Of a DNA stretch of 64,000 bases, positions 1-8,511 are shown one piece after another. The DNA comes from JALGVA01 sp964617715 (GTDB taxonomy: Bacteria > Armatimonadota > Zipacnadia > Zipacnadales > UBA5352): contig CAZTZN010000003.1 of assembly GCA_964617715.1 (NCBI GenBank), positions 1-64,000 of the forward strand, in the 5' to 3' direction. Every line of letters begins with the position of its first letter. Position 1 is the stretch's first letter. Both the position numbers and the translations under genes were made by a program. Below the pieces are notes generated by a model, which saw only the letters and a program-made list of their open reading frames with translations, had not been told where the DNA came from and did no database searches.

Positions 1-2
1 AC

Positions 3-581
3 AAGGATCTCTACAGCCCGCCGCAGGAGCCGGTGCTGGTGGAAGTGCCGCCGATGAACTACCTGATGATCGACGGAGAGGGCGACCCGAACACCGCCGA
101 GTGGTTCGAGATGGCGACGGAGGCGCTTTATGCGGTGGCGTACAGCATCAAGTTCATGGTCAAGGCGCAGGACGAGGCCCTGGACTTCGTAGTGCCGCCG
201 CTCGAGGGCCTGTGGTGGGCTCAGGATATGGCCGCCTTCCGCCTCGATGACAAGAGCGACTGGCTGTGGACGCTGATGATCATGATGCCGGAGCCGGTCG
301 ATGAGGCGATCTACCGCGCCGCGCACTGGGCGGCGTGTGAGCGCAAATCCCTGGTGGCCGCCCAGGAGATGCGCTTCGAGGCGTTCGACGAGGGCCTGAG
401 CGCACAGGTGATGCACATCGGGCCGTACGATGCCGAGGGCCCGACGGTGGCGCGGCTGCACGAGTTCATCGCCGCGCACGGCCACGCGCCGCGTGGCAGG
501 CACCACGAGATCTACCTGTCCGACCCGCGCCGCAGTGCGCCGGAGAAGCTGAAGACGGTGTTGCGGCAGCCGGTGAGCTAG
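3..581 (+). CDS. GyrI-like small-molecule-binding domain protein, 5' end outside the window
   Basis: The reading frame is open from base 3 and already conserved there (residues KDLYSPPQEPVLVEVPPMNY), so the true start lies upstream and the GTG at 33 is probably internal. The segment with MIDGEGDPNT followed by an aromatic-rich stretch and a closing MHIGPYDAEG/HEIYLSDPRR region matches stand-alone GyrI-like proteins, the ligand-binding half of AraC/MerR-type regulators. No DNA-binding domain is visible. Family members bind small hydrophobic ligands or act as hydrolases; the ligand here is unknown. It is convergent with the next gene, whose stop codon overlaps it by 4 bases. Confidence 0.85.
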   Translation, partial: KDLYSPPQEPVLVEVPPMNYLMIDGEGDPNTAEWFEMATEALYAVAYSIKFMVKAQDEALDFVVPPLEGLWWAQDMAAFRLDDKSDWLWTLMIMMPEPVDEAIYRAAHWAACERKSLVAAQEMRFEAFDEGLSAQVMHIGPYDAEGPTVARLHEFIAAHGHAPRGRHHEIYLSDPRRSAPEKLKTVLRQPVS

Positions 582-2722
582 CGCGCCAGCGCCACGATGA
601 GGTCGGCGGCGCGGGCGCGGATGGCGTCATAGTCTTCGGGCGCGAGGCCCGGGTACACCACGTAGTCGAGCGCGCGCTCGACCTGCGACGCGGGCAGCTC
701 GGTCGCGCGCTGTCGGCCGAGCTCGCGCACCTCCGCCAGGAAAGCCTCGGCCTCGGCGATCCGGCCGCCCTCGTCGCCCGCGTCGCGGCGGCGGGCGATG
801 GCCTCTTCGAGCGCCTGCAGGTAGCGGAAGTCGTCGATGCCCTCGCGCCGGCCCTCCCAGCCCACGCTCGGTGCGCTGAAGGCCAGGCCTGGCAGAACGT
901 ATTGGTAGGGGAAGGGGTTGCCGTAGGTCGGCAGGCCGGGCTCGATCCGCCCGTCAGGGGCAATGCGCCCGCCGCCCTGCTCGCAGTAGCACCACTGCCA
1001 GTTGCCCATCAGCCCGTGCGCCCAGGTGAACAGGCCGGTGAAGTAGCGGTCATTGCGCGGCTGGCCGCCGCCCCACTGGCAGTTGTAGGTCCACACCTGC
1101 GCGCCCAGCTCGTTCGCCTGCTCGACCACGCGGTCAAAGTCGCGTACCGACTCGCTGACGATCCAGACGTCGTAGTAGCGGCCCAGCGCCGTCGGGTCGC
1201 CGATGGCGGTCACGGTGCGTGCGCCCTCAACCTCATGCACCACCTGCGACAGCTCCGCTACCAGCGACTCGCGCTCGGGCGCGGGCTCATCGACCAGGTA
1301 CCAGAGCAGCTCCGGCCAGCCCAGCTCGCGGCGGCGGGCCTCGACCGTGCGCACCAGCTCCGCGCCATGGGCGAAGCGCCCGTCCGACTGCCCGGTCGCC
1401 AGCAGCAGCATGGGGTGGTCGGGCTGCGCGAGCCCCGCCTGCGCCAGAAGCGTCATCTGCCGCTCCAGGCCCACGCGGCGGTCCTCGCGGTTAAGCGTGA
1501 TCTCCCACGAGCCGTCGGCGAGCTTTCGTTCAACGTCGGCGTAGACGCTGAACGAGTTGCAGCCGTGCGCGCGCATGTCACGCAGCGTGCGCATCAGGAA
1601 CTCGTCGGTCTGCAGCTCCTCGAACTGATGCGTGTGCCGGTAGTACATCCCGTACGTGGCGCGCGGCTCGGGCAACTCGATGGGCATAACCTCGACACGC
1701 AGCGGCAGCGTTGCCTCACCGCGCTCGTGAGTGATGTGCAGAGCGCCGGTGTAACGCCCCGGCGGGGCACCGTCGGGCGCGTGCACGGTCAGCCACAGTC
1801 GCAGCGTGTCCCGCTGGCGCACGTCGGTCGGGGCTGCGGGGAAGATGAACATCGGCCGGCGCTCGAAGCGCTGTCCGGCCTGGAGGGGCGCGGAGTTAGT
1901 CAGCCAGCGCTTGATGGCGCGCACCATCCCGAGGTCCACGTTGGCGGCCGGGATGATGGCATCACCGGGCCCGCGCAGGTCGCCGGTCAGCTCCGCCCGC
2001 AGATCGGTCAGCGGCCGCAGCGCGCTGATCGAGACCGGCAGCGGCTCGTACTCCCCGGGCGCGAGGCGCACGGTCAGCTCGTCGACGACCTCGTCGCGCG
2101 TGGGCAGGTAGCTCGGGTAGACGAGGCGCAGCCAGGGCTGGCGCGAGACGATGAAGCCGCGCTCGCGCTCGATGGCGGTGGGCTCGGGCATCGGGTGGGG
2201 CGCGGGGGAGATGTCGCCGAGTCGCACCGAGTCATCGCGTTCGAGGCGCACGTCATCGAAGAGGATCGCGCCGGTGCCGTAGCGCCGCGAGCAGATAACC
2301 GACAGCGCCTGATCGTCGGCCTCGGTGCGGAAGGGCAGCACGATCTCGTCCCAGGATTGCCCGGAGCCGTAGCTGTCGATGCAGGCGAGATACTCGTTGC
2401 CCGGGCGCATCACCCCGAAGGTGAAATGCGCCGCGCCATCGACGCGCACGCGGCAGCGCGCGACGTAGCCCGCGTCGGGCTCGACCGCCAGCGCACGCGA
2501 CAGCGCCCACGAGCCTGCGGCCGGCTCCACGCACCCGGCGCGCAGCAGCCAGGCGCCCTCAGCGGCCTCGCCCTGCTCGACGGTCACGCCGGCTCCGAGA
2601 GTCCAGCCCGCCGCGGCCACCGCATCCGGGCCGCCCTCGAAGCCGCCGCCGGGGATCTGCTCGGCGAACGCGCAGCAGGCGCACGCCGCCAGGAACGCAA
2701 GCAGGAGCAGTCTGCCGTCCAT
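578..2722 (-). CDS. Secreted GH123-like (DUF4091) glycoside hydrolase family protein
   Basis: A predicted secreted protein of about 714 residues. ATG 2722 is preferred because GAGGAGAG lies just upstream and a signal peptide (hydrophobic LLLLAFLAACACCAFA) follows directly; an ATG at 2746 would overlap the upstream stop as ATGA. Residues ~20-170 look like a beta-sandwich carbohydrate-binding module, followed by an N-terminal beta domain and a TIM-barrel region with an Asp-Glu pair in YLVDEP near residue 470, the arrangement expected for GH123/DUF4091 proteins. GH123 enzymes are beta-N-acetylgalactosaminidases using substrate-assisted catalysis, but DUF4091 substrates are mostly untested. It ends a three-gene minus-strand run behind the sulfatase and the phospholipase-like gene, so co-expression is likely. 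Confidence 0.8.
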   Translation of the reverse strand: MDGRLLLLAFLAACACCAFAEQIPGGGFEGGPDAVAAAGWTLGAGVTVEQGEAAEGAWLLRAGCVEPAAGSWALSRALAVEPDAGYVARCRVRVDGAAHFTFGVMRPGNEYLACIDSYGSGQSWDEIVLPFRTEADDQALSVICSRRYGTGAILFDDVRLERDDSVRLGDISPAPHPMPEPTAIERERGFIVSRQPWLRLVYPSYLPTRDEVVDELTVRLAPGEYEPLPVSISALRPLTDLRAELTGDLRGPGDAIIPAANVDLGMVRAIKRWLTNSAPLQAGQRFERRPMFIFPAAPTDVRQRDTLRLWLTVHAPDGAPPGRYTGALHITHERGEATLPLRVEVMPIELPEPRATYGMYYRHTHQFEELQTDEFLMRTLRDMRAHGCNSFSVYADVERKLADGSWEITLNREDRRVGLERQMTLLAQAGLAQPDHPMLLLATGQSDGRFAHGAELVRTVEARRRELGWPELLWYLVDEPAPERESLVAELSQVVHEVEGARTVTAIGDPTALGRYYDVWIVSESVRDFDRVVEQANELGAQVWTYNCQWGGGQPRNDRYFTGLFTWAHGLMGNWQWCYCEQGGGRIAPDGRIEPGLPTYGNPFPYQYVLPGLAFSAPSVGWEGRREGIDDFRYLQALEEAIARRRDAGDEGGRIAEAEAFLAEVRELGRQRATELPASQVERALDYVVYPGLAPEDYDAIRARAADLIVALAR

Positions 2723-2742
2723 CGGGCCTCTCTCCTCGTCGG

Positions 2743-4002
2743 TCATCGATGCAACGTCGGCTCGCCCCAGACCGCCAGGCAGCCGTCGCCGGTCACGTCC
2801 GGCGCCACGCGCGTCTCGAGGCGCAGATCAACCGACAGGCCGTCGGCCGGCAACGGCACGTCGATCTCCCGGCCCGGATCGTCGGCGCTCAGCGGCCCGA
2901 CGCAGACCACGTCTTCGCCGTTGACCAGCACCGCGAAGATTGCGCTCGCCCCCTCTACCGATTGCGGGCTCACGCCCACCGTCGCGGTCAGGCGCGACAT
3001 CACGCCCGCGGGGCCGAAGCTCCAGTCGAGGCCGAAGGGCACGCCCATGCCGACGCCGCGTTCGAACTGCACCGGGCCATCGGCGCCGGCCAGCTCCAGC
3101 GGAATGACCTTGCGCTGCTGGTCGAAGGCCGCGTCCAGCAGGAAGGGCACCCAGCGGTAGGGCATGGTGGTACTGCCACCGCGGTAGTTGGAGACGAAGT
3201 CGGTCAGCGGCACGGCATCGAGGTGCGTGGTGTCGCCCTCGACGCGGTCGCTCGCGAGGCACAGCGCGGTGAAGATGGCGTCGGCGGTGGTGCGCGTCTG
3301 TGCGGCCATCAGCTCGCCGCGGATGCGGGCGGCCTTGGCGCCGTCGCCGTGCATCTCATCCCACACCAGCGGCACGATCGATTGCCGGGCCATGCGCGCG
3401 CTCAGCCGCTGGCGGCGCTGCAGGTGGAAGGCCGCCTCGTCGATGGTGCGCCCCAGCAGCACCGGCGTGTGCGCGAACTCCGCGGACATCTCGTAGCGAC
3501 CGTTGTCGCCGATCCCGGCGTAACCATAGAGGTAGTGCCGCCCGCGCAGGTCGTCGGGCGGCGGAATCAGCTCGCGCAGTCGCGCCTCGTCGATGAAGCC
3601 CTCGACGCAGTGCATGGTGGGCGACGATGGGTCCTCGAGCCAGTGGCACAGCACCCCCAGGTAGCGGGCGGCCTCGTCCATCTCGCCGGCCTGCACGCTC
3701 TCGCGGATGTGCGTGAGGTAGAAGCGCATGCCCTCGATGGTCGCGGGCACCGCGTTCACGTCATGCAGCGAGAGCGCGACACCGGGGATGACGCAGTAGG
3801 CGTCGAGGTCGGGCCGCCGGCCGCCGGCGTGCTGGTCCTGCAGGCTGGTGTAGTCGGTGCACAGGCGGGCGCCGGCCTCGCCCAGCAGATCCTGCTGCCA
3901 GTCGGGGAGCGATTGCAGGGCGAGTTGGCGCATGATGCCGTGGGCGCTCCCCCAGCCGCAGGTGGCCATCGAGACCGTCAAGGCGAGCGAGATCACGTGC
4001 AT
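2743..4002 (-). CDS. Secreted zinc-dependent phospholipase C/P1 nuclease-like protein with C-terminal NPCBM-type domain
   Basis: The N-terminus is a short signal peptide followed by CGWGSAHG. Cleavage before the Trp would give the N-terminal Trp that coordinates zinc in the phospholipase C/P1 nuclease fold. HWLEDPSSPTMH near residue 125 matches the H-x3-D-x5-H zinc motif of that fold. The last ~110 residues (GVGMGVPFGLDWSF through VLVNGEDVV to DGCLAVWGEPTL) look like an NPCBM/NEW2 carbohydrate-binding module, which is an unusual partner. It sits between the sulfatase and the GH123-like gene and overlaps the extended start of the latter. It probably cleaves phosphoester groups on a glycan or lipid outside the cytoplasm; the substrate is unknown. 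Confidence 0.7.
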   Translation of the reverse strand: MHVISLALTVSMATCGWGSAHGIMRQLALQSLPDWQQDLLGEAGARLCTDYTSLQDQHAGGRRPDLDAYCVIPGVALSLHDVNAVPATIEGMRFYLTHIRESVQAGEMDEAARYLGVLCHWLEDPSSPTMHCVEGFIDEARLRELIPPPDDLRGRHYLYGYAGIGDNGRYEMSAEFAHTPVLLGRTIDEAAFHLQRRQRLSARMARQSIVPLVWDEMHGDGAKAARIRGELMAAQTRTTADAIFTALCLASDRVEGDTTHLDAVPLTDFVSNYRGGSTTMPYRWVPFLLDAAFDQQRKVIPLELAGADGPVQFERGVGMGVPFGLDWSFGPAGVMSRLTATVGVSPQSVEGASAIFAVLVNGEDVVCVGPLSADDPGREIDVPLPADGLSVDLRLETRVAPDVTGDGCLAVWGEPTLHR

Positions 4003-4023
4003 GGCATGGACCTCCCGGGTGCG

Positions 4024-5625
4024 TCAGTGCTCGGGGCGGAACATCTGGAAATCGCCCTCGCCGATGCCCAGCCGCCGGTAATGGTCGAGGCGGAAGCAGT
4101 GCCACCAGCAGTTCCAGCGGGGATCGGCCTCGAGGAAGGCCGCCAGCCGCCGGATCATCTCGACCCGTACCTCCGCCGCCGACTCGTCACGGGCCAGGTT
4201 GCGGTAGTCGCGGTCGTCGAGGTCGTAGAGTTCATCGAGGTCGGACGCGGCATTGTAGGTGTACATCAGGCGCCGATCATCGATCTCGGCGAAGTACGCC
4301 ACCGCCGGGTTCGGGCATACATGCCAGCCGGCCTCGAAGATGAACGGCCTCCCGCGCTCGGCGCGCTCGCCGCGGATCATCGGGAGCAGCGACACCCCGT
4401 CGAGACGCTCGGCAGGCGTGATGCCCGCGACCTCCAGCAGCGTCGGCGCGATGTCGAGCAGCGACACCAACTCGTCAACGCGCCGCCCCGCCGCGTCTTT
4501 GCCGGGTAGCTTCACCGCCAGGGGCGCCAGTGCAACCTTCGGATGCCCGTACACGCCCTTGTCCACCAGCGCCAGCTCGCAATTCATCTCACCATGGTCC
4601 CCCGCGAAGATAATCAGAGCATCGTCGTAGAGGCCCTGCCGGTCGAGCGCGCTCAGGAAGCGGCCGATGGCGGCATCAAGCGCCTCGATCTGCAGGAAGT
4701 TCATCAGCATGTAGCGCCGCGCGGTCTCGGGCTCGTCCAGGCCCCAGTTGCCGCGGTAGAACTCGTAGACCCGCGGGAGTTCAGGGGTCCCCTCCGCCAG
4801 CGCCCGATGGTAGCTCTCAGGCAGCTCGATGTGCGGCGCCAGCTCCCGCGCGCGCTCCTCGTAGCAGGTCGGCACCATGAACGGCTGGTGGGGAGCAAAG
4901 AAGTCGAGCTGCAGGTAGATGGGGGCGCCCGACTCGCCGCGCTGATGCAGCGCACTGAGCAGCGCCTCGCCTGCCAGCCAGGCCAGGTACTGCGAGTACG
5001 TGGCCTCCTCGGGGAACTCGGACCCGTCGGGCCGGACGATCCAGCCGCCGTAGCTGTTGCCGGGCGCGCCGTCGGGGCGCACGCCGATGATCGGATCCCG
5101 CCACACCGGCGGCTCGACGCCGAGGTCGCGCAGATAGCGGAGGTAGCCGTCATCGTCGGCCATCGGCGGCGCCCAGCGATCCCACGGCGTGGCGTTCTCG
5201 CCGAAAGCGTCAAGGAACTTGTGCGCGCCCACGTGGCACTTGCCCGCGTGCTTCGTCGGCCAGCCGGCGGCACGCAGGTACTCGGGGAAGATGGCGTCAT
5301 CGGCCCGCAGCGCGAACTCGAAGCCGTCATGAGCGCGTTCCTCGTTCACCAGCAGGTAAGGGTAGCGCCCGGTGAGCGTGGCCGCGCGCGAGGGCCCGCA
5401 CAGCGGCGAGGTCGTGCAGGCATGTGTGAACAGCGTCCCGTCGCCGATGAGCCGGTCGAGGTTAGGCGTGCGCAGATGCTCGCGCATCGGGCTCTCGGGA
5501 TCCCACGCCTCGCGCGGAATCATGTCCGCCGTCATGTACACGATGTGCGATGGCCGCGCGCACTCATCGAGTTCGAAGGGATGCGCGCCGGTACGCCGGT
5601 TGAGGTAACGTTGGGACATGGCCAT
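4024..5625 (-). CDS. Sulfatase (arylsulfatase family, type I formylglycine)
   Basis: A sulfatase of 533 residues. Cys76 in LCGPSR fits the C-x-P-S-R formylglycine motif, followed by AATLTGRYP. FAGDHGEM further on and HPKVALAPLAVKLPG in the C-terminal half are the usual metal and substrate segments. ATG 5625 is chosen because GGAG lies 7 bases upstream and the upstream extension is not protein-like; ATG 5619, with its own GGAG, is also possible. No signal peptide is visible, so it would act in the cytoplasm on imported sulfated sugars unless the start is wrong. No anaerobic sulfatase-maturating enzyme is present in the window. It leads the minus-strand run 5.6-0.6 kb. Confidence 0.88.
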   Translation of the reverse strand: MAMSQRYLNRRTGAHPFELDECARPSHIVYMTADMIPREAWDPESPMREHLRTPNLDRLIGDGTLFTHACTTSPLCGPSRAATLTGRYPYLLVNEERAHDGFEFALRADDAIFPEYLRAAGWPTKHAGKCHVGAHKFLDAFGENATPWDRWAPPMADDDGYLRYLRDLGVEPPVWRDPIIGVRPDGAPGNSYGGWIVRPDGSEFPEEATYSQYLAWLAGEALLSALHQRGESGAPIYLQLDFFAPHQPFMVPTCYEERARELAPHIELPESYHRALAEGTPELPRVYEFYRGNWGLDEPETARRYMLMNFLQIEALDAAIGRFLSALDRQGLYDDALIIFAGDHGEMNCELALVDKGVYGHPKVALAPLAVKLPGKDAAGRRVDELVSLLDIAPTLLEVAGITPAERLDGVSLLPMIRGERAERGRPFIFEAGWHVCPNPAVAYFAEIDDRRLMYTYNAASDLDELYDLDDRDYRNLARDESAAEVRVEMIRRLAAFLEADPRWNCWWHCFRLDHYRRLGIGEGDFQMFRPEH

Positions 5626-5828
5626 CACTCCGCTCCGAACAGTTGCCTGGGGCGGATGCACCCTTCTCCGCTCATGCGCCCGAACCTCGTCGCGTGGGGC
5701 CCCGAGGTTCATGCTTCGCGTGGCAGGACCCGCGGGGGTAGCGCCGGGGATCGGCTGCGAAGAATCCCGAGAGAAAATAAGGAATCCGCAGGGAAGTGAA
5801 CACGTTACGGATGGCGAATGTCTGATCA

Positions 5829-5842
5829 GTTGCATGCGCAAC
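5829..5842. promoter_or_regulatory. Inverted repeat, possible operator
   Basis: GTTGC-ATGC-GCAAC is a perfect 5-bp inverted repeat around a 4-base centre, in the ~300-base divergent space between the sulfatase and the Spy-like gene. It resembles LacI-family operators in size and TTGC/GCAA half sites. No regulator gene is nearby. The assignment is tentative. Confidence 0.3.
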
Positions 5843-5923
5843 AAAATGTGGCGGCCCCGGTGGTGATAGCGATTCGAGGCCCTGGGGCCACCCACACCGG
5901 CACACGCGAAGGAGAGAGGCACG

Positions 5924-6367
5924 ATGCGCAGCAAAGCCTTCGTACTGCTCGTTGCCCTGGCGATCGTGGCGGTTGGCGCCGCGGTCGTCACCGACGTGTT
6001 CGCTCAGGCGCAGGGCGGCCAGGGCCGCCAGGGCAGGCGCGGCATGATGGGGGACATGTGGTACCTCGAGCGCGCCTGGACCGCAATCTCGTTCCAGATC
6101 TCGCTCGAGCCTGAGCAGATGACGCTCCTGCAGCCGGTCTTCGCCGAGGCGCTGCAGACCCGCACGGATGCCCTGGCGGCAGCCATGCAGGAGCAGGATC
6201 GGCAGGCGCGCATGGAGGCGGTGATGGCCGCCATCCGCGAATGTAAGGAGACCCTCAGCACGAAGCTGTCAGAGGTACTGACCGATGAGCAGTGGACGCA
6301 GCTCGACATCCTGATGAGCGCCGGCATGGGCTTCGGCGGCCCGAGGCGGGGCGGCGGTGGCGGATAG
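5924..6367 (+). CDS. Small exported Spy/CpxP-like (LTXXQ-type) protein
   Basis: A protein of 147 residues with an N-terminal signal peptide (about residues 1-27, ending FAQA), then a helical core with two similar segments, LEPEQMTLLQPVFAEAL and LTDEQWTQLDILM. These resemble the LTxxQ repeats of Spy/CpxP periplasmic chaperone-like proteins. The tail is basic and glycine-rich. AAGGAG lies 9 bases before the ATG. It would sit in the periplasm or at the cell surface. It starts the plus-strand group that continues with a glycosidase-like gene, but whether it works with it or in envelope stress is not shown. The family match is by pattern only. Confidence 0.6.
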   Translation: MRSKAFVLLVALAIVAVGAAVVTDVFAQAQGGQGRQGRRGMMGDMWYLERAWTAISFQISLEPEQMTLLQPVFAEALQTRTDALAAAMQEQDRQARMEAVMAAIRECKETLSTKLSEVLTDEQWTQLDILMSAGMGFGGPRRGGGGG

Positions 6368-6515
6368 GCCTGGAAGAGCCACTCGTACCAGAGCAGGGGA
6401 GCCCGCAAGGCGTAACCCGACGCGTGCGATCGTACCGGCGCCTCTGCGAAGGCCTCCGGCCCTCCAGGCGGAATATCCGGCATGTCCCGCCAGCCCCGCC
6501 TGCGAGGAGCTTGTC

Positions 6516-8501
6516 ATGGGCGAACTGCGCTACCGCGCCATCCACCTGGACTTTCACACCAGCGAAGAGATTCCCGGCATCGGCAGCCGCTTTGACCCCG
6601 ACCGGTTCGCGGACACGCTGCAGCGCGCGCACGCGAACCAGGTCTGCTGCTTCGCGCGCGGCCACCACGGCTGGATCTACTTCCCGAGCGAGGTCCATCC
6701 CGAGCGCGTGCACCCCCACCTGAAGATCGATCTGCTGGGAGAGCAGATCGCCGCCTGCCACGCGCGCGATATTCTCTGCCCGATCTACATCACCGTGCAG
6801 TGGGATCACTACACCGCGCGCCATCATCCCGAGTGGCTGTGCATCGATGAGAACGGCTGCCAGGTGGGTACGAAGCCCTTCGAGGCGGGCTTCTACCGGC
6901 GTCTGTGCCTGAATACGCCGTACGTGGACTTTCTCGTCGAGCACACGACGGAGGTGCTGACCCGCTTCGACTGCGACGGGTTCTTTTTCGACATCGTCCA
7001 TGCCACGCCATGCTGCTGCCCGTGGTGCGTCGAGAGCATGCTGGCGGGGGGCTACGAACCCGACTCGCCCGAGGACCGCCAGGAGTTCGCCTTCGAGGTG
7101 TTGCTGCGCTTCCAGGAGCGCATGAGCGCGCTGGTCCGGGAGTATCAGCCGGAGGCGAACATCTTCTACAACTCCGGGCACATCGGCCCTGCGCACCGCA
7201 GGATGCGACGGCATTTCACCCACTTCGAGCTGGAGTCGCTGCCCGGTGGCGCCTGGGGCTACGCGCACTTCCCGGTAGCCCAGCGGTATGCGCGCACGCT
7301 GGGGCTGCCCACCATCTCGCACACCGGCAAGTTCCACACCACCTGGGGCGACTTCCACTCCTATCGCAACCCGGCGGCGCTGGAGTACGAGTGCCTGCGC
7401 ATGCTGGCGCTGGGTTGCCGCTGCGAGATCGGCGATCAGCTTCACCCGAGCGGCGAGATCGACGGGCCGACCTACGACCTGATCGGCGGTGTCTACGCTC
7501 AGGTTGAGGCCGCCGAGCCGTGGTGCCATGAGGCGGAGGCGGTGGTGGACATCGGCGTGATGACGCCCGAGGAGTTCGCCGTCGAGGGCACCGCGCGGCA
7601 GATTCCGCCGCCGATCTTCGGCGCCAGCAAGATGTTGCAGGAGCTGCACCACCAGTTCGACGTCATCGACTCGCAGGCCGGCTTCGCCCGCTACCGGCTG
7701 ATCGTGCTGCCGGACGAGATCCCGGTGGATGAGGAGCTGGCCGTCAAGCTCTCGCGCTACCTCGCGGACGGCGGCGCGCTGCTGGCGAGCTACCGGTCGG
7801 GCCTGGCGCCCGACGGCGAGCGCTTTGCTCTCGAGGAGATGGGCGTGCGCTACCTCGGCCCGGCGCCGTTCTCCCCGGACTTCATCGTGCCCGGGCGGCT
7901 CGGCGAAGGCCTGCCCGACGCCCCGCACGTAATGTACATGGAGGGCGCGCAGGTGGAGCCGGAGGATGGCGCCGAGGTGCTGTCACGGATGATGCGCCCC
8001 TACTTCAATCGCACCTGGCGCCATTTCTGTTCGCACCGCCACACGCCCATCGAGGGCCCGGCGCAGTATCCGGGCGCGGTGCGCAGCGGGCGCTGCATCT
8101 ACCTCGCGCACCCACACTTCGCCCAGTACCACCAGCGCGCGCCGCTGTGGTGCAGGCGGATCGTGGCCAACGCCATCGAGATGCTGCTGCCCGAGCCGGT
8201 GCTGCGCGCGCAGGCCCCGAGCACCGCCATCTTCACTGTCAACCGCCAGCCGCAGCACAACCGGCTGGTCGTCCACGCGCTGCACTACGTGCCCGAGCGC
8301 CGCGGCGTGGAGCTGGACATAGTGGAGGATGTCATCCCGCTGCACGAGGTGCCGGTGTCGGTGCGCATGGACGGCGAGGCCACCGCGGTGCGCCTGGTGC
8401 CGCAGGGCGAGGAGATCGCCTACGCGCCGACCGGCGACCGCATCGGCTTCGTCATCCCGCGTATCGAGGGCACGCAGATGGTGGAGATCACGCTCGCATG
8501 A
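6516..8501 (+). CDS. Beta-galactosidase-trimerisation/GH-A-like TIM-barrel protein
   Basis: A protein of 661 residues without signal peptide. ATG 6516 has GAGGAG 6 bases upstream. The N-terminal half is barrel-like: YRAIHLDFHTSEE opens it, RFDCDGFFFDIVH carries the acidic strand end typical of clan GH-A and GH29/GH42-related families, and a Cys-rich CCCPWC follows. Residues ~400-560 (DVIDSQAGFARYRLIVLPDE, then a Rossmann-like YLADGGALLASYRSG) match the beta-galactosidase trimerisation domain. A C-terminal beta domain ends the protein. It probably acts on sugars in the cytoplasm; the specificity cannot be read from sequence. Ten bases separate it from the next gene, so they are likely co-transcribed. 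Confidence 0.75.
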   Translation: MGELRYRAIHLDFHTSEEIPGIGSRFDPDRFADTLQRAHANQVCCFARGHHGWIYFPSEVHPERVHPHLKIDLLGEQIAACHARDILCPIYITVQWDHYTARHHPEWLCIDENGCQVGTKPFEAGFYRRLCLNTPYVDFLVEHTTEVLTRFDCDGFFFDIVHATPCCCPWCVESMLAGGYEPDSPEDRQEFAFEVLLRFQERMSALVREYQPEANIFYNSGHIGPAHRRMRRHFTHFELESLPGGAWGYAHFPVAQRYARTLGLPTISHTGKFHTTWGDFHSYRNPAALEYECLRMLALGCRCEIGDQLHPSGEIDGPTYDLIGGVYAQVEAAEPWCHEAEAVVDIGVMTPEEFAVEGTARQIPPPIFGASKMLQELHHQFDVIDSQAGFARYRLIVLPDEIPVDEELAVKLSRYLADGGALLASYRSGLAPDGERFALEEMGVRYLGPAPFSPDFIVPGRLGEGLPDAPHVMYMEGAQVEPEDGAEVLSRMMRPYFNRTWRHFCSHRHTPIEGPAQYPGAVRSGRCIYLAHPHFAQYHQRAPLWCRRIVANAIEMLLPEPVLRAQAPSTAIFTVNRQPQHNRLVVHALHYVPERRGVELDIVEDVIPLHEVPVSVRMDGEATAVRLVPQGEEIAYAPTGDRIGFVIPRIEGTQMVEITLA

Positions 8502-8511
8502 GGGAGCGACC

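Noticed and set aside
902..4509. Two long plus-strand frames (752 and 586 codons)
   Set aside because: They mirror the GH123-like, phospholipase-like and sulfatase genes and show no recognisable motifs.
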